DNA of 16,750 bases, from contig DLMZ01000039.1 of the NCBI GenBank assembly GCA_002479415.1, positions 865 through 17,614 of the forward strand, given 5' to 3'. Shown here in pieces: positions 1 to 6,961 of the stretch. Made by a program: the position numbers and the translations under genes. The notes under the pieces were generated by a model. That model saw nothing but the letters and a program-made list of their open reading frames with translations, had not been told where the DNA came from and ran no database searches. Each line of letters opens with the position of its first letter. Position 1 is the first letter of the stretch. Source of the DNA: Firmicutes bacterium UBA7523 (GTDB lineage Bacteria; Bacillota; Dethiobacteria; Dethiobacterales; Dethiobacteraceae).

Positions 1-853
1 CTTCTGAGCGGATATCCTTAGCTTTGTCTGCTGCCTCTGTGCCGACATCCTCAGCTTTGCCTGCTGCTTCTGTTCCGACATCTTTAGCTTTGCTTGCAAC
101 TTCTGTGACGATATCCTTAGCTTTGTCGGCTGCTTCTGAGCGGATATCCTTAGCTTTGTCTGCTGCCTCTGTGCCGGCATCTTTAGCTTTGCCTGCTGCT
201 TCTGTGCAGACATCCTTAGCTTTGCCTGCAACTTCAGTAACAACATCCATAGCTTTACCTGTTGTATCTGAAACCAGGCCTTTTGCTACGCCCGCTGTTT
301 CTGTAGCAGCATCTTTTGATAAGCACGCTACATCTGTGGCGAAGTCTTTTGTTATTTCTGTTGCCTTGGTTGCACCATCTTTAGCTATGTCTGTTATAGC
401 TGTAGCACTACCTTTAGCTTGGTCTGCTACATCTGTGGCAATAGCTATTGCCGGGGCTGATGCCCTTGTGGCAGTATCTTTAGCCGATCCTGCTACATCT
501 GTGGCAACGCCTTTTGTTAAATCCACAGTATCTTTGGCAACTGAGGCAACCGCTTGAGCTTGGCCCGCCACATCTGTGGCAACGCCTTTTGTTAAATCCA
601 CAGTATCTTTGGCAACTGAGGCAACCGCTTGAGCTTGGCCCGCTATTTGTGTGGCCCCGCCTTTTGCTACATCCACAGTATCTGCGGCAACTGAAGAAAC
701 CGCTTGAGCTTGGTCCACCACTTGTGTGGCAACGTCTTTTGTGCCGTCAACGATACCTTTTAGCAAACTAGCTTCTGCAGCGCTTGCCATAGTAAAGCTG
801 AGCATCATGAACACTAGTACCAACGCCACTGTTTTTTTTACGACTTTTTTCAT
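1..853 (-). CDS. Exported LEA/apolipoprotein-like 11-residue repeat protein (partial, C-terminus outside window)
   Basis: The minus-strand frame starts at ATG 853-851 behind an AGGAGG site at 865-860 (6-nt spacing) and stays open for 284 codons to the window edge, so the C-terminus is missing. Residues 1-28 form a signal peptide: lysines at 2, 3, 6 and 7, a hydrophobic core at about 8-20, and a likely cut in SFTMASA-AEA. The rest is rich in Ala, Lys, Asp, Thr, Val and Glu. Residues of about 48-122 hold 25-residue repeats containing GQAQAVASVAKDTVDLTKG. From about 200 onward strict 11-residue units appear (for example GKAKDVCTEAA, DKAKDIRSEAA, SKAKDVGTEAA). This periodicity is typical of LEA group 3, apolipoprotein and synuclein-like amphipathic helices that bind membranes or protect proteins during drying. 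Export by Sec is inferred from the signal peptide; no enzymatic motif is visible. Function is unproven. Two cysteines (176, 215) lie in the repeat part. Confidence 0.85.
   Translation of the reverse strand, partial: MKKVVKKTVALVLVFMMLSFTMASAAEASLLKGIVDGTKDVATQVVDQAQAVSSVAADTVDVAKGGATQIAGQAQAVASVAKDTVDLTKGVATDVAGQAQAVASVAKDTVDLTKGVATDVAGSAKDTATRASAPAIAIATDVADQAKGSATAITDIAKDGATKATEITKDFATDVACLSKDAATETAGVAKGLVSDTTGKAMDVVTEVAGKAKDVCTEAAGKAKDAGTEAADKAKDIRSEAADKAKDIVTEVASKAKDVGTEAAGKAEDVGTEAADKAKDIRSE
6..269 (-). repeat. 132-bp tandem higher-order repeat (four 33-bp units) within the exported repeat gene
   Basis: The stretch from 6 and the stretch from 138 are the same 132-bp module (4 x 33 bp, 44 residues). 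The first 39 bases (6-44 and 138-176) are identical and the remainder diverges. The 33-bp sub-unit encodes one 11-residue helix repeat. The array may continue beyond position 1. Confidence 0.8.
495..730 (-). repeat. 75-bp tandem repeat, three copies plus a partial fourth, within the exported repeat gene
   Basis: Copies begin at 495, 570, 645 and 720. The first two are almost identical across 75 bp; the third has several substitutions and the fourth is only partial. Each encodes 25 residues, so the reading frame is kept. The period differs from the 33/132-bp array in the same gene. Confidence 0.85.
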
Positions 854-983
854 TACAGTCCTCCTTTTATTAGTATATTTTTCCTCTACTTGTTAATACG
901 TATATTTATCTGATTTTGGAGGGGTAACTGGCAAAAAAATATTCATATGAAAAAAAGCAAAAGCATGTACTGGAGAAAAGCGG

Positions 984-1012
984 TTGACAGTATTTTGTGA
1001 ACATGATAGAAT
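984..1012 (+). promoter_or_regulatory. Sigma-A type promoter of the histidine operon
   Basis: TTGACA at 984-989 is followed after 17 bases by TAGAAT at 1007-1012, one mismatch from full consensus. The predicted transcription start is near 1019, about 40 bases before the hisZ start codon. This is the only strong promoter found ahead of the plus-strand genes up to 13029. Confidence 0.8.
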
Positions 1013-1026
1013 TTAGTACGTTAGCA

Positions 1027-1042
1027 CTTTAATGTATTAAAG
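1027..1042. promoter_or_regulatory. Palindrome just downstream of the his promoter (candidate operator)
   Basis: CTTTAAT (1027-1033), GT, ATTAAAG (1036-1042) is a perfect 7-bp inverted repeat with a 2-bp centre. It starts about 8 bases after the predicted transcription start, a typical place for a repressor to block. A HisR/YerC-type (TrpR-family) regulator is a reasonable guess for a Gram-positive his operon, but the binding protein is inference only. Confidence 0.45.
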
Positions 1043-1058
1043 CGAGGGGTGTGCAGGT

Positions 1059-2285
1059 ATGAATGAAAAAATAAAGCGTTTATTAACTCCCGAGGGGGTT
1101 AAAGATTTATTGCCTGGATTGGCCGGGCAAAAAAGAGAAGTTGAGAGGGAGATACAGGAGATTTTTGGCCGTTGGGGGTACAGGGAAGTATCTACACCAG
1201 CTTTTGAATACAGTGCAAATTTTGTTGGTGATATGAAAGCTGAGCTGGCAGATAAAACCTACCGTTTTTTAGATGAACGGGGCAGGTCTCTGGTACTTCG
1301 TCCTGATTTTACATTGCCTTTGGCGAGAGTGGCAGCAACACACTTGGCTGGTGAAATAAAACCTCTTCGTCTTTGTTACGGTGGGAATATCTATCGGTAC
1401 GCATCAAGCCGTCAGGGCAAGCAGCGGGAGCTTCCCCAGGCGGGCGTGGAGTTAATAGGCTGTGCAGGAGCTGCAGGTGATGCTGAGGTTATTGCTCTTG
1501 CAGCCGCGGTTTTAAGGGCATTGGGACTTTTTGAATTTACACTGTGCTTCGGGCACGTGGGATTTTTACAAAAATTGTTGGATTCTTATGGTGTGGAACC
1601 GGAAGCCGCTGAACAAATTAAAGACTATTTCAATAAAAAAGATTATGTTTCACTAAAAGAAATGGTTGGCGGACTGCCTCTTGATGAGGCTATAAAGGGA
1701 AACATTCTGCGTATACCCACTTTGCGCGGAGGCAGGGAAGTGCTGTCGCAAGCGGCCGGGTTGGCTCCGGCAGGAGCAGCACATGAGGCTTTAGCTACGT
1801 TGGATGAAATCTGGCAGGCATTAGATGACTATGGGGTAAGCAGTTTTATTACCTTGGATTTAGGACTTGTCCGCACTATGGATTATTATACCGGCATGGT
1901 TTTTGAGGGTTATACTGCGGGAATGGGATACCCCATTTGCGGTGGTGGTCGCTATGATCAACTCCTGGGCCATTTTGGGCCGGAACAGCCTGCCGTGGGG
2001 TTCGCTTTAAACCTGGAGCATCTTATGGAAGTGTTGCAGCGCATTAGGAGATTACCAGCTATTTCTGGATTTACTTATGCGGCATACGAAGAAGGCAGCC
2101 GCAAGCGAGCTTTTGCCGCAGCTTCGGAATTGCGTGGCGAAGGGCAAAAGGTAATTGTAGATATTGAACCGCGTACGAACGAAGACGCGCTTAATCGGTG
2201 CAAGGCTATGGGGGCATCGAGGATGCTTTATTTTATTAGTGAAGCTGGGGTAGAAGAGGATGGTGGTCAAAATGTTGGCAGCTAA
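1059..2285 (+). CDS. hisZ: ATP phosphoribosyltransferase regulatory subunit HisZ
   Basis: HisZ is a catalytically inactive paralogue of histidyl-tRNA synthetase. It binds short-form HisG to form the active ATP phosphoribosyltransferase and carries the histidine feedback site; this is the first step of histidine synthesis, in the cytoplasm. The 408-residue product has the class II synthetase-like core: RPDFTLPLAR at 81-90, a motif-2-like segment around 105-134 (LCYGGNIYRYASSRQGKQ), RTMDYYTGMVFEGY at 272-285 and motif-3-like GGGRYDQLLGHFG at 295-307. Length and the immediately following short hisG fit HisZ rather than a true HisRS, which would also need an anticodon-binding domain. The ATG is preceded by GAGGGG at 1044-1049. 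It is the first gene after the promoter and its end overlaps the annotated hisG start by 26 bases. Confidence 0.95.
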   Translation: MNEKIKRLLTPEGVKDLLPGLAGQKREVEREIQEIFGRWGYREVSTPAFEYSANFVGDMKAELADKTYRFLDERGRSLVLRPDFTLPLARVAATHLAGEIKPLRLCYGGNIYRYASSRQGKQRELPQAGVELIGCAGAAGDAEVIALAAAVLRALGLFEFTLCFGHVGFLQKLLDSYGVEPEAAEQIKDYFNKKDYVSLKEMVGGLPLDEAIKGNILRIPTLRGGREVLSQAAGLAPAGAAHEALATLDEIWQALDDYGVSSFITLDLGLVRTMDYYTGMVFEGYTAGMGYPICGGGRYDQLLGHFGPEQPAVGFALNLEHLMEVLQRIRRLPAISGFTYAAYEEGSRKRAFAAASELRGEGQKVIVDIEPRTNEDALNRCKAMGASRMLYFISEAGVEEDGGQNVGS

Positions 2286-2925
2286 TGATTGGTTAACTAT
2301 TGCGTTGGCCAAAGGCAGGATACTGCCGCCCACATTGGAACTCTTTGAGAGGGCGGGTATTGGCTGCGGACAGTTGCGGGAGAAAACACGGAAGCTGATT
2401 TTTTCCATTGATGAGCACCGTCTCCGTTTTATTATGGCTAAGCCCACGGACATCCCTACATACGTGGAATACGGCGTGGCTGATTTAGGCATTGTGGGCA
2501 AAGATGTGCTTATCGAGCAGGAGAAAGAGCTTTATGAGCTTCTTGACTTAAAAATTGGGCCATGTCGCTTGTCTGTGGCGCAGAAAAAAGGTTATATCGA
2601 AGCGTCTGGCGGACATGTGGCTACCAAGTATCCCCGTGTGGCGGAGCAGTATTTCCAAAGCAGAGGTAAGCAATTTGAAGTAATTAAGCTGCACGGATCA
2701 ATCGAATTAGCTCCGTTGCTAAACCTAGCTGATGTTATTGTTGATTTGGTGTCGACAGGAAAGACGCTCGAGGAAAATGATTTGGTGGAGGTGGAAACCA
2801 TCGCCCATATTACATCCCGGTTAGTTGCCAATCCTGGCAGTTACCAGGTTAAGGGAGGTAGGGTGTCCACCCTTGTAAATATGTTAGAGCAGGCGCTCTC
2901 GAAAGGAGAAGAAGCACAGTGTTAA
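2260..2925 (+). CDS. hisG: ATP phosphoribosyltransferase catalytic subunit, short form (HisG)
   Basis: HisG condenses ATP with PRPP to give phosphoribosyl-ATP, the committed and feedback-controlled step of histidine synthesis. At 221 residues this is the short form, lacking the C-terminal regulatory domain of the long form, and so depends on HisZ encoded just upstream. Visible signatures are LTIALAKGR near residues 12-20 and the PRPP-binding stretch DVIVDLVSTGKTLEENDL at 158-175. The start is uncertain: ATG 2260 has GAAGAGG almost touching it, while the in-frame ATG at 2272 has GGTGG about 6 bases before it and gives the more usual short N-terminus. Either start overlaps the end of hisZ, so translation is probably coupled. 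The stop overlaps the hisD start by 7 bases. Confidence 0.95.
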   Translation: MVVKMLAANDWLTIALAKGRILPPTLELFERAGIGCGQLREKTRKLIFSIDEHRLRFIMAKPTDIPTYVEYGVADLGIVGKDVLIEQEKELYELLDLKIGPCRLSVAQKKGYIEASGGHVATKYPRVAEQYFQSRGKQFEVIKLHGSIELAPLLNLADVIVDLVSTGKTLEENDLVEVETIAHITSRLVANPGSYQVKGGRVSTLVNMLEQALSKGEEAQC

Positions 2926-4223
2926 GAACGTTTAACGGGTCCACGTTCCGTAAGGAGTTTAACAGGCGTGGCTTTGACGATTACCCTGAAGCGTTGTCTT
3001 CAGTCAGGGAAATCATAGCTGATGTGCGTAAAAACGGAGATGATGCTGTTTTCTCTTACACAGGGAAATTTGATAAAGTGAAGCTTGCTGAACTGCAGGT
3101 TAGTGACGAAGAGTTTGAAAAGGCAGAAGCCGCTGTAGAGCCAGAGGTGCGGAATATTTTGGTTCGTGCTGCGGAAAACGTAGCTTTTTTTCACCGTAAG
3201 CAATTGAGTAATTCTTGGCTTGAGCATGATAAAGACGGGGTGGTATTGGGGCAGCGGATGACGCCGGTGGACAGAGCAGGCGTTTATGTGCCGGGCGGAG
3301 GCGCCGCTTACCCCTCATCGGTAATAATGACAGTAATTCCCGCGCGTGTAGCAGGTGTTCAGGAGATAGCCGTAGTTACACCTCCTCAAGCAGACGGAAG
3401 CATAAACCCCTACACCTTGGTGGCAGCAAAAATTGCAGGGGCCAAGGCAGTCTATAAATGCGGCGGAGCTCAAGCTGTGGCTGCGTTAGCCTACGGTACG
3501 GAGAGCATCCCTGCTGTGGATATGATTGTCGGTCCCGGCAATATATATGTTACTTTGGCGAAAAGGGAAGTGTCCGGTGTCGTGGGCATTGATATGCTGG
3601 CCGGACCTAGTGAAGTTTTGGTGTTGGCTGATGATTCGGCTCGTGCCGATTTTGTAGCGGCTGATTTGCTTTCACAGGCGGAGCATGATCCTCTTGCTGC
3701 CGCATACTGCATCACCACATCCAAGCGGTTAGCGGAAGAGCTGCCAGTCGAATTGAGGAAGCAGTGCGCTTTGCTGGAGCGGAACGATGTGGCGCAGCAA
3801 TCTTTGCAGGGCCAGGGAGCGTTAGTTTTTGTGGAAAGCTTGGATGAAGGGTTGGAGATAGTCAATATGCTGGCACCGGAGCATTTGGAATTGCATTTGA
3901 CTAATCCTTGGGCGGTTATGGGGCAAATTCGCAACGCCGGCGCAATTTTTGTTGGAGCATATACCCCTGAACCGGTAGGAGATTACTGGGCAGGCCCCAG
4001 TCATGTTTTGCCTACTTCCGGGGCGGGACGGTTTTCTTCACCTCTTTCAGTGGATGACTTTATTAAAAAAAGCAGTATTATTTGCTATCCACCGGAAGCA
4101 CTTTTAAAGTCCTCGCCGGAAATAGAAGAGTTGGCTCGTATTGAAGGGCTTACAGCCCACGGACGGGCAGTTAAAATAAGGAGGGATTACCTTGCAAAGC
4201 AGAAGCTCAACCCAGGTTCGTAA
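2919..4223 (+). CDS. hisD: Histidinol dehydrogenase HisD
   Basis: HisD is the zinc-dependent, NAD-linked enzyme that oxidises L-histidinol through histidinal to histidine, the last two steps of the pathway. The 434-residue product is full length. It shows GPGNIYVTLAKREVSG at 205-220, AGPSEVLVLAD at 228-238, SQAEHDPLA at 252-260 with the zinc ligands Gln253 and His256, LAPEHLELH at 318-326 with the catalytic Glu321-His322 pair, PEPVGDYWAGPSH at 350-362 with zinc ligand Asp355, and a C-terminal TAHGRAV with His414. Residue roles are assigned by family analogy. The start codon is GTG at 2919, with AAAGGAG about 10 bases before it, overlapping the hisG stop. Its 3' end overlaps hisB by 32 bases. 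The pathway aminotransferase gene hisC, often found next to hisD, is not here. Confidence 0.97.
   Translation: MLRTFNGSTFRKEFNRRGFDDYPEALSSVREIIADVRKNGDDAVFSYTGKFDKVKLAELQVSDEEFEKAEAAVEPEVRNILVRAAENVAFFHRKQLSNSWLEHDKDGVVLGQRMTPVDRAGVYVPGGGAAYPSSVIMTVIPARVAGVQEIAVVTPPQADGSINPYTLVAAKIAGAKAVYKCGGAQAVAALAYGTESIPAVDMIVGPGNIYVTLAKREVSGVVGIDMLAGPSEVLVLADDSARADFVAADLLSQAEHDPLAAAYCITTSKRLAEELPVELRKQCALLERNDVAQQSLQGQGALVFVESLDEGLEIVNMLAPEHLELHLTNPWAVMGQIRNAGAIFVGAYTPEPVGDYWAGPSHVLPTSGAGRFSSPLSVDDFIKKSSIICYPPEALLKSSPEIEELARIEGLTAHGRAVKIRRDYLAKQKLNPGS
4178..4185 (+). promoter_or_regulatory. Ribosome binding site that sets the TTG start of hisB
   Basis: AAGGAGGG lies inside the end of hisD, 6 bases before the TTG at 4192. 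It is the strongest Shine-Dalgarno match in the area and supports the non-ATG start. Confidence 0.75.
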
Positions 4224-4782
4224 GACAGGAGAAACTGATATTACATTAACACTGGATGTGGACGGCAGCGGCAAGGCTGAGCTGGTCACGGGAGTTCCTT
4301 TTCTGGAGCATATGCTGACCTTGTTTGCACGCCATGGTTTTTTTGATTTGACTGTTAATGCTGCAGGGGATTTGCCTGTGGATGCTCATCATCTTGTTGA
4401 AGATTTGGGTTTGGTTATGGGAGATGCGTTCCGGGAAGCTTTAGGCGAAAAAAAAGGTATCCGCCGCTACGGTTCATCACTTTTACCTATGGATGAGACT
4501 TTAGTCATGGTAGCAGTTGATTTGTCCGGGCGCCCTTACCTGGGGCTGGATTTGCCTTTGCCTTTTTCCCGTATTGGTAACTTTGAAACGGAGTTGGTGG
4601 AAGAGTTTTTACGGGCATTTGTCAACAGAGCACAATGCACGCTCCATCTTCGGCTACAGTGCGGGAGTAATACTCACCATATAATTGAGGCTGCCTTTAA
4701 AGGGCTGGGCAGAGCTTTGGATGAAGCTACCTCAATTGATGAGCGAGTGAGCGGCATCCCGTCCACCAAGGGTGTTTTGTAG
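4192..4782 (+). CDS. hisB: Imidazoleglycerol-phosphate dehydratase HisB
   Basis: HisB removes water from imidazole-glycerol phosphate to give imidazole-acetol phosphate, step six of histidine synthesis, using manganese. The 196-residue product is a stand-alone dehydratase, not the fused dehydratase-phosphatase of enterobacteria. The paired metal-binding half-motifs are visible: PFLEHM at 36-41, DAHHLVED at 64-71, DE at 101-102 and NTHHIIEAAFK at 160-170. The start is TTG, chosen because AAGGAGGG sits 6 bases upstream and because the N-terminus RKTGETDITLTLDVDG matches the family start. It overlaps hisD by 32 bases. A 69-base gap to hisH is the largest inside the his cluster; its product would need HisC, which is not encoded in this window. 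Confidence 0.97.
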   Translation: MQSRSSTQVRKTGETDITLTLDVDGSGKAELVTGVPFLEHMLTLFARHGFFDLTVNAAGDLPVDAHHLVEDLGLVMGDAFREALGEKKGIRRYGSSLLPMDETLVMVAVDLSGRPYLGLDLPLPFSRIGNFETELVEEFLRAFVNRAQCTLHLRLQCGSNTHHIIEAAFKGLGRALDEATSIDERVSGIPSTKGVL

Positions 4783-4839
4783 CAGAAGCTGCTATTGCAG
4801 GAAAATATGCATTTTTCGCAGAATAAAAGTAAGGTACAC

Positions 4840-4845
4840 AGGAGG
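4840..4845 (+). promoter_or_regulatory. Ribosome binding site that sets the hisH start
   Basis: AGGAGG lies 6 bases before the ATG at 4852. The reading frame extends upstream to an ATG at 4795, but that start has no such site and would add 19 residues absent from HisH proteins. Confidence 0.85.
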
Positions 4846-4851
4846 CAAAGT

Positions 4852-5460
4852 ATGATTGTCATCATAGATTATGGCATGGGGAATCTGAGCAGTGTTCAAA
4901 ACGGCTTTGCTCAAGCCGGCTTCGATACTCTGGTCAGCAGTGATCCAGCAGATATTGCTGCCGCTGACGGCTTGGTTTTGCCCGGTGTAGGCGCTTTTGG
5001 ACAAGCTATGGAAAACCTGCGCCGCGACAAACTTGATCAAGCTTTATTGCAAAGGGCAGCAGAAGGCGTGCCGCTATTAGGAATTTGCTTGGGATTGCAG
5101 CTTCTTTTTAACATGAGTACGGAAATGGGCAATCATTCTGGCCTTGGTTTGCTCCCTGGTAAAATTGTTCTTTTCGAGAGCTCTTTAAAAGTTCCGCAGA
5201 TTGGTTGGAATCAGCTTAACATTAAACGGGCTCACCCTATTTTGGACGGAATTAATGAAGGGGATTATTTTTATTTTGTTCATTCATACTACGCTAAACC
5301 GGACAATGATGATGTAATTCTGGCAACAGCCGATTACGGCATAGATTTTCCGGCCATAGTGCAGAAGGATAATGTGTTCGGAATACAGTTCCATCCGGAA
5401 AAAAGCAGTCGGCTGGGAATACAGATTTTGGATAATTTTGGGAGGCTTGTAGAATGTTAA
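4852..5460 (+). CDS. hisH: Imidazole glycerol phosphate synthase glutaminase subunit HisH
   Basis: HisH is the class I glutamine amidotransferase half of IGP synthase. It hydrolyses glutamine and passes ammonia through HisF to PRFAR, giving IGP and AICAR. From ATG 4852 the product is 202 residues, normal for the family. The catalytic triad is complete: Cys79 in LLGICLGLQ, and His181 and Glu183 in QFHPEKS. The N-terminal IIDYGMGNL and the loop PGVGAFGQAM (44-53) are typical. An in-frame upstream ATG at 4795 is not the start, because AGGAGG lies just before 4852 and the family begins here. The stop overlaps the start of hisA by 7 bases. Its partner hisF lies one gene downstream. Confidence 0.97.
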   Translation: MIVIIDYGMGNLSSVQNGFAQAGFDTLVSSDPADIAAADGLVLPGVGAFGQAMENLRRDKLDQALLQRAAEGVPLLGICLGLQLLFNMSTEMGNHSGLGLLPGKIVLFESSLKVPQIGWNQLNIKRAHPILDGINEGDYFYFVHSYYAKPDNDDVILATADYGIDFPAIVQKDNVFGIQFHPEKSSRLGIQILDNFGRLVEC

Positions 5461-6185
5461 TTATTCCTGCTGTTGATATTAGGGACGGCCGTTGTGTGCG
5501 TCTTGTTCATGGTGAACTAACGAAGGAAACTAAGTATTATGAAGATCCGTTAGAGCCAGCACTGCGCTGGCGTGACGAAGGAGCCAGGCGTTTACACTTG
5601 GTTGATTTGGACGGCGCTTTTTCCGGTGTAAGTAAAAATTTCGAGGTCATTGAGAGAATTGTTAAGGCCGTGGGAATTCCTGTTCAGGTGGGCGGCGGTA
5701 TACGTGATGCGGAAACGGCGGAAAATCTATTTGCTTGCGGTGTGGAACGGGTGATTATTGGAACAGCTGCCGTTTCAAATCCCGACATTGTTGCGGGGCT
5801 TTGTGATATGTATCCCGGCAGAATAATTGTGGGCATTGATGCTCGTGCCGGATTAGTGGCGTTGCGGGGCTGGGTGGAGGATTCCACAGTTCGTGCTCTG
5901 GATTTGGCGCAGCAGATGGCAAAACTTGGAGTAAAAGAAATTGTTTATACCGATATTTACAGGGACGGAACGCTTCAAGGCCCGAACTTAGACGCTCTTC
6001 GCGAAATGGCGGAGCATGCTCCTCTTGACGTAATTGCTTCGGGCGGCGTTTCATCTTTGCAGGATATTAAAAATCTGTTGGAGCTGGAATCACTGGGAGT
6101 TACCGGTGTTATCTTAGGACAGGCTCTTTATACAGGTCGCATCAATTTACCCGAGGCCTTGGCTCTAAAGGGAGGGGTAAACTGA
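5454..6185 (+). CDS. hisA: ProFAR isomerase HisA
   Basis: HisA is a TIM-barrel isomerase that opens the ribose of ProFAR by an Amadori rearrangement to PRFAR, the step before HisHF. The 243-residue product has the two catalytic aspartates expected of the family, Asp8 in IPAVDIRDG and Asp129 in VGIDARAG, and the phosphate-binding loops VGGGIRD at 79-85 and ASGGVSS at 195-201. The start ATG lies within the end of hisH behind GGGAGG at 5440-5445, and the stop shares one base with the hisF start (TGATG), so the three genes are probably translationally coupled. It is full length; PriA-like dual function is not expected outside actinobacteria. Confidence 0.97.
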   Translation: MLIIPAVDIRDGRCVRLVHGELTKETKYYEDPLEPALRWRDEGARRLHLVDLDGAFSGVSKNFEVIERIVKAVGIPVQVGGGIRDAETAENLFACGVERVIIGTAAVSNPDIVAGLCDMYPGRIIVGIDARAGLVALRGWVEDSTVRALDLAQQMAKLGVKEIVYTDIYRDGTLQGPNLDALREMAEHAPLDVIASGGVSSLQDIKNLLELESLGVTGVILGQALYTGRINLPEALALKGGVN

Positions 6186-6961
6186 TGTTGGCGAAGCGTA
6201 TAGTCCCTTGCTTGGATGTTAAAGAGGGGCGGGTAGTTAAAGGAACCCAGTTTGTTAATTTGCGTGACGCCGGTGACCCGGTGGAGCTGGCTAAATTTTA
6301 TGACTCCGCAGGTGCTGATGAGCTGGTGTTTTTGGATATTACCGCTTCTCATGAAAATCGGGGGACCATACTGGATGTGGTGAGGCGTACAGCGGAGCAG
6401 GTCTTTATCCCGTTTATCGTTGGCGGCGGAATAAGCGAGCTGGAGCATATTCGGCAGATTTTAACTGCAGGTGCAGATAAGGTGTCTTTAAATACGGCGG
6501 CAGTGGAAAATCCTGAACTAATTACTGTTGGTGCGGAACGCTTCGGTTCTCAGTGTATAGTAGTAGCTGTTGATGCCAAATGGAACCAGGACTTGAACGA
6601 CTGGGAGGTTTATACCCATGGCGGCCGCAAACCTACCGGCAGATTGGTGCTGGAATGGGTGGCGGAAGCAGAGTCACGGGGAGCGGGGGAAATATTATTA
6701 ACCAGCATGGACTGTGACGGAGGCAAGGATGGCTATGATGCGGCACTTACCGCAGCCGTGGCAGATGCTGTAAATATCCCTGTTATCGCTTCAGGGGGCG
6801 CAGGCACCATGGAACATTTTTTTAATGTACTGACCGGCGGAAAAGCTGACGCAGCTTTGGCCGCATCGGTTTTCCATTATAAAGAGTTTAGCGTGGCAGA
6901 GGTAAAAAAGTATTTGGCAGAACGGGGGGTGCCGGTTCGTTATGACGGAATTGAAATTTAA
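6185..6961 (+). CDS. hisF: Imidazole glycerol phosphate synthase cyclase subunit HisF
   Basis: HisF is the TIM-barrel cyclase that uses ammonia delivered by HisH to convert PRFAR into IGP and AICAR, the latter feeding purine synthesis. The 258-residue product carries the catalytic aspartates Asp11 in VPCLDVKEG and Asp130 in VAVDAKWN, plus phosphate-binding VGGGIS (79-84) and ASGGAGT (202-208). The N-terminus MLAKRIVPCLDV is the textbook family start. A GGGAGGGG site lies about 6 bases upstream inside the end of hisA. The last 20 bases overlap hisIE. Confidence 0.98.
   Translation: MLAKRIVPCLDVKEGRVVKGTQFVNLRDAGDPVELAKFYDSAGADELVFLDITASHENRGTILDVVRRTAEQVFIPFIVGGGISELEHIRQILTAGADKVSLNTAAVENPELITVGAERFGSQCIVVAVDAKWNQDLNDWEVYTHGGRKPTGRLVLEWVAEAESRGAGEILLTSMDCDGGKDGYDAALTAAVADAVNIPVIASGGAGTMEHFFNVLTGGKADAALAASVFHYKEFSVAEVKKYLAERGVPVRYDGIEI

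Larger units (their letters stand above)
854..1058. other. Divergent intergenic region between the repeat gene and hisZ
   Basis: These 205 bases hold the his promoter and palindrome, listed separately. Toward the repeat gene I see only a weak minus-strand candidate: TTGCCA at 934-929 and GATAAA at 910-905 with an 18-base spacer. No T-box specifier or AGGGTGG-type antiterminator sequence is seen, and the his leader after the predicted start is only about 40 nt. Confidence 0.5.

Noticed and set aside
24..557. Plus-strand open frame of 177 codons with a Ser/Ala/Val-rich product, and a further one at 514-771
   Set aside because: Both are antisense shadows of the repeat gene on the minus strand, whose frame has a signal peptide, a good ribosome binding site and no stop. 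The plus-strand frames have no such site and stay open only because the DNA repeats in multiples of three.
872..877. TATACT on the minus strand as the -10 box of the repeat gene
   Set aside because: It is only 6 bases from the ribosome binding site, so the transcript would start within that site. No matching -35 is present.
1059..2285. First gene as histidyl-tRNA synthetase (hisS)
   Set aside because: The class II core is present, but the C-terminal anticodon-binding domain and a standard motif 2 are not evident, and it directly precedes a short-form hisG that requires HisZ.
3491..3934. Long minus-strand open frame inside hisD, and similar antisense frames in hisA, hisIE, aroB and secF
   Set aside because: They lie fully opposite strongly conserved genes, lack ribosome binding sites, and their products show no recognisable domains.
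4795..4851. Upstream extension of hisH by 19 codons from ATG 4795
   Set aside because: There is no ribosome binding site before 4795, while AGGAGG precedes ATG 4852, which starts exactly at the conserved HisH N-terminus.
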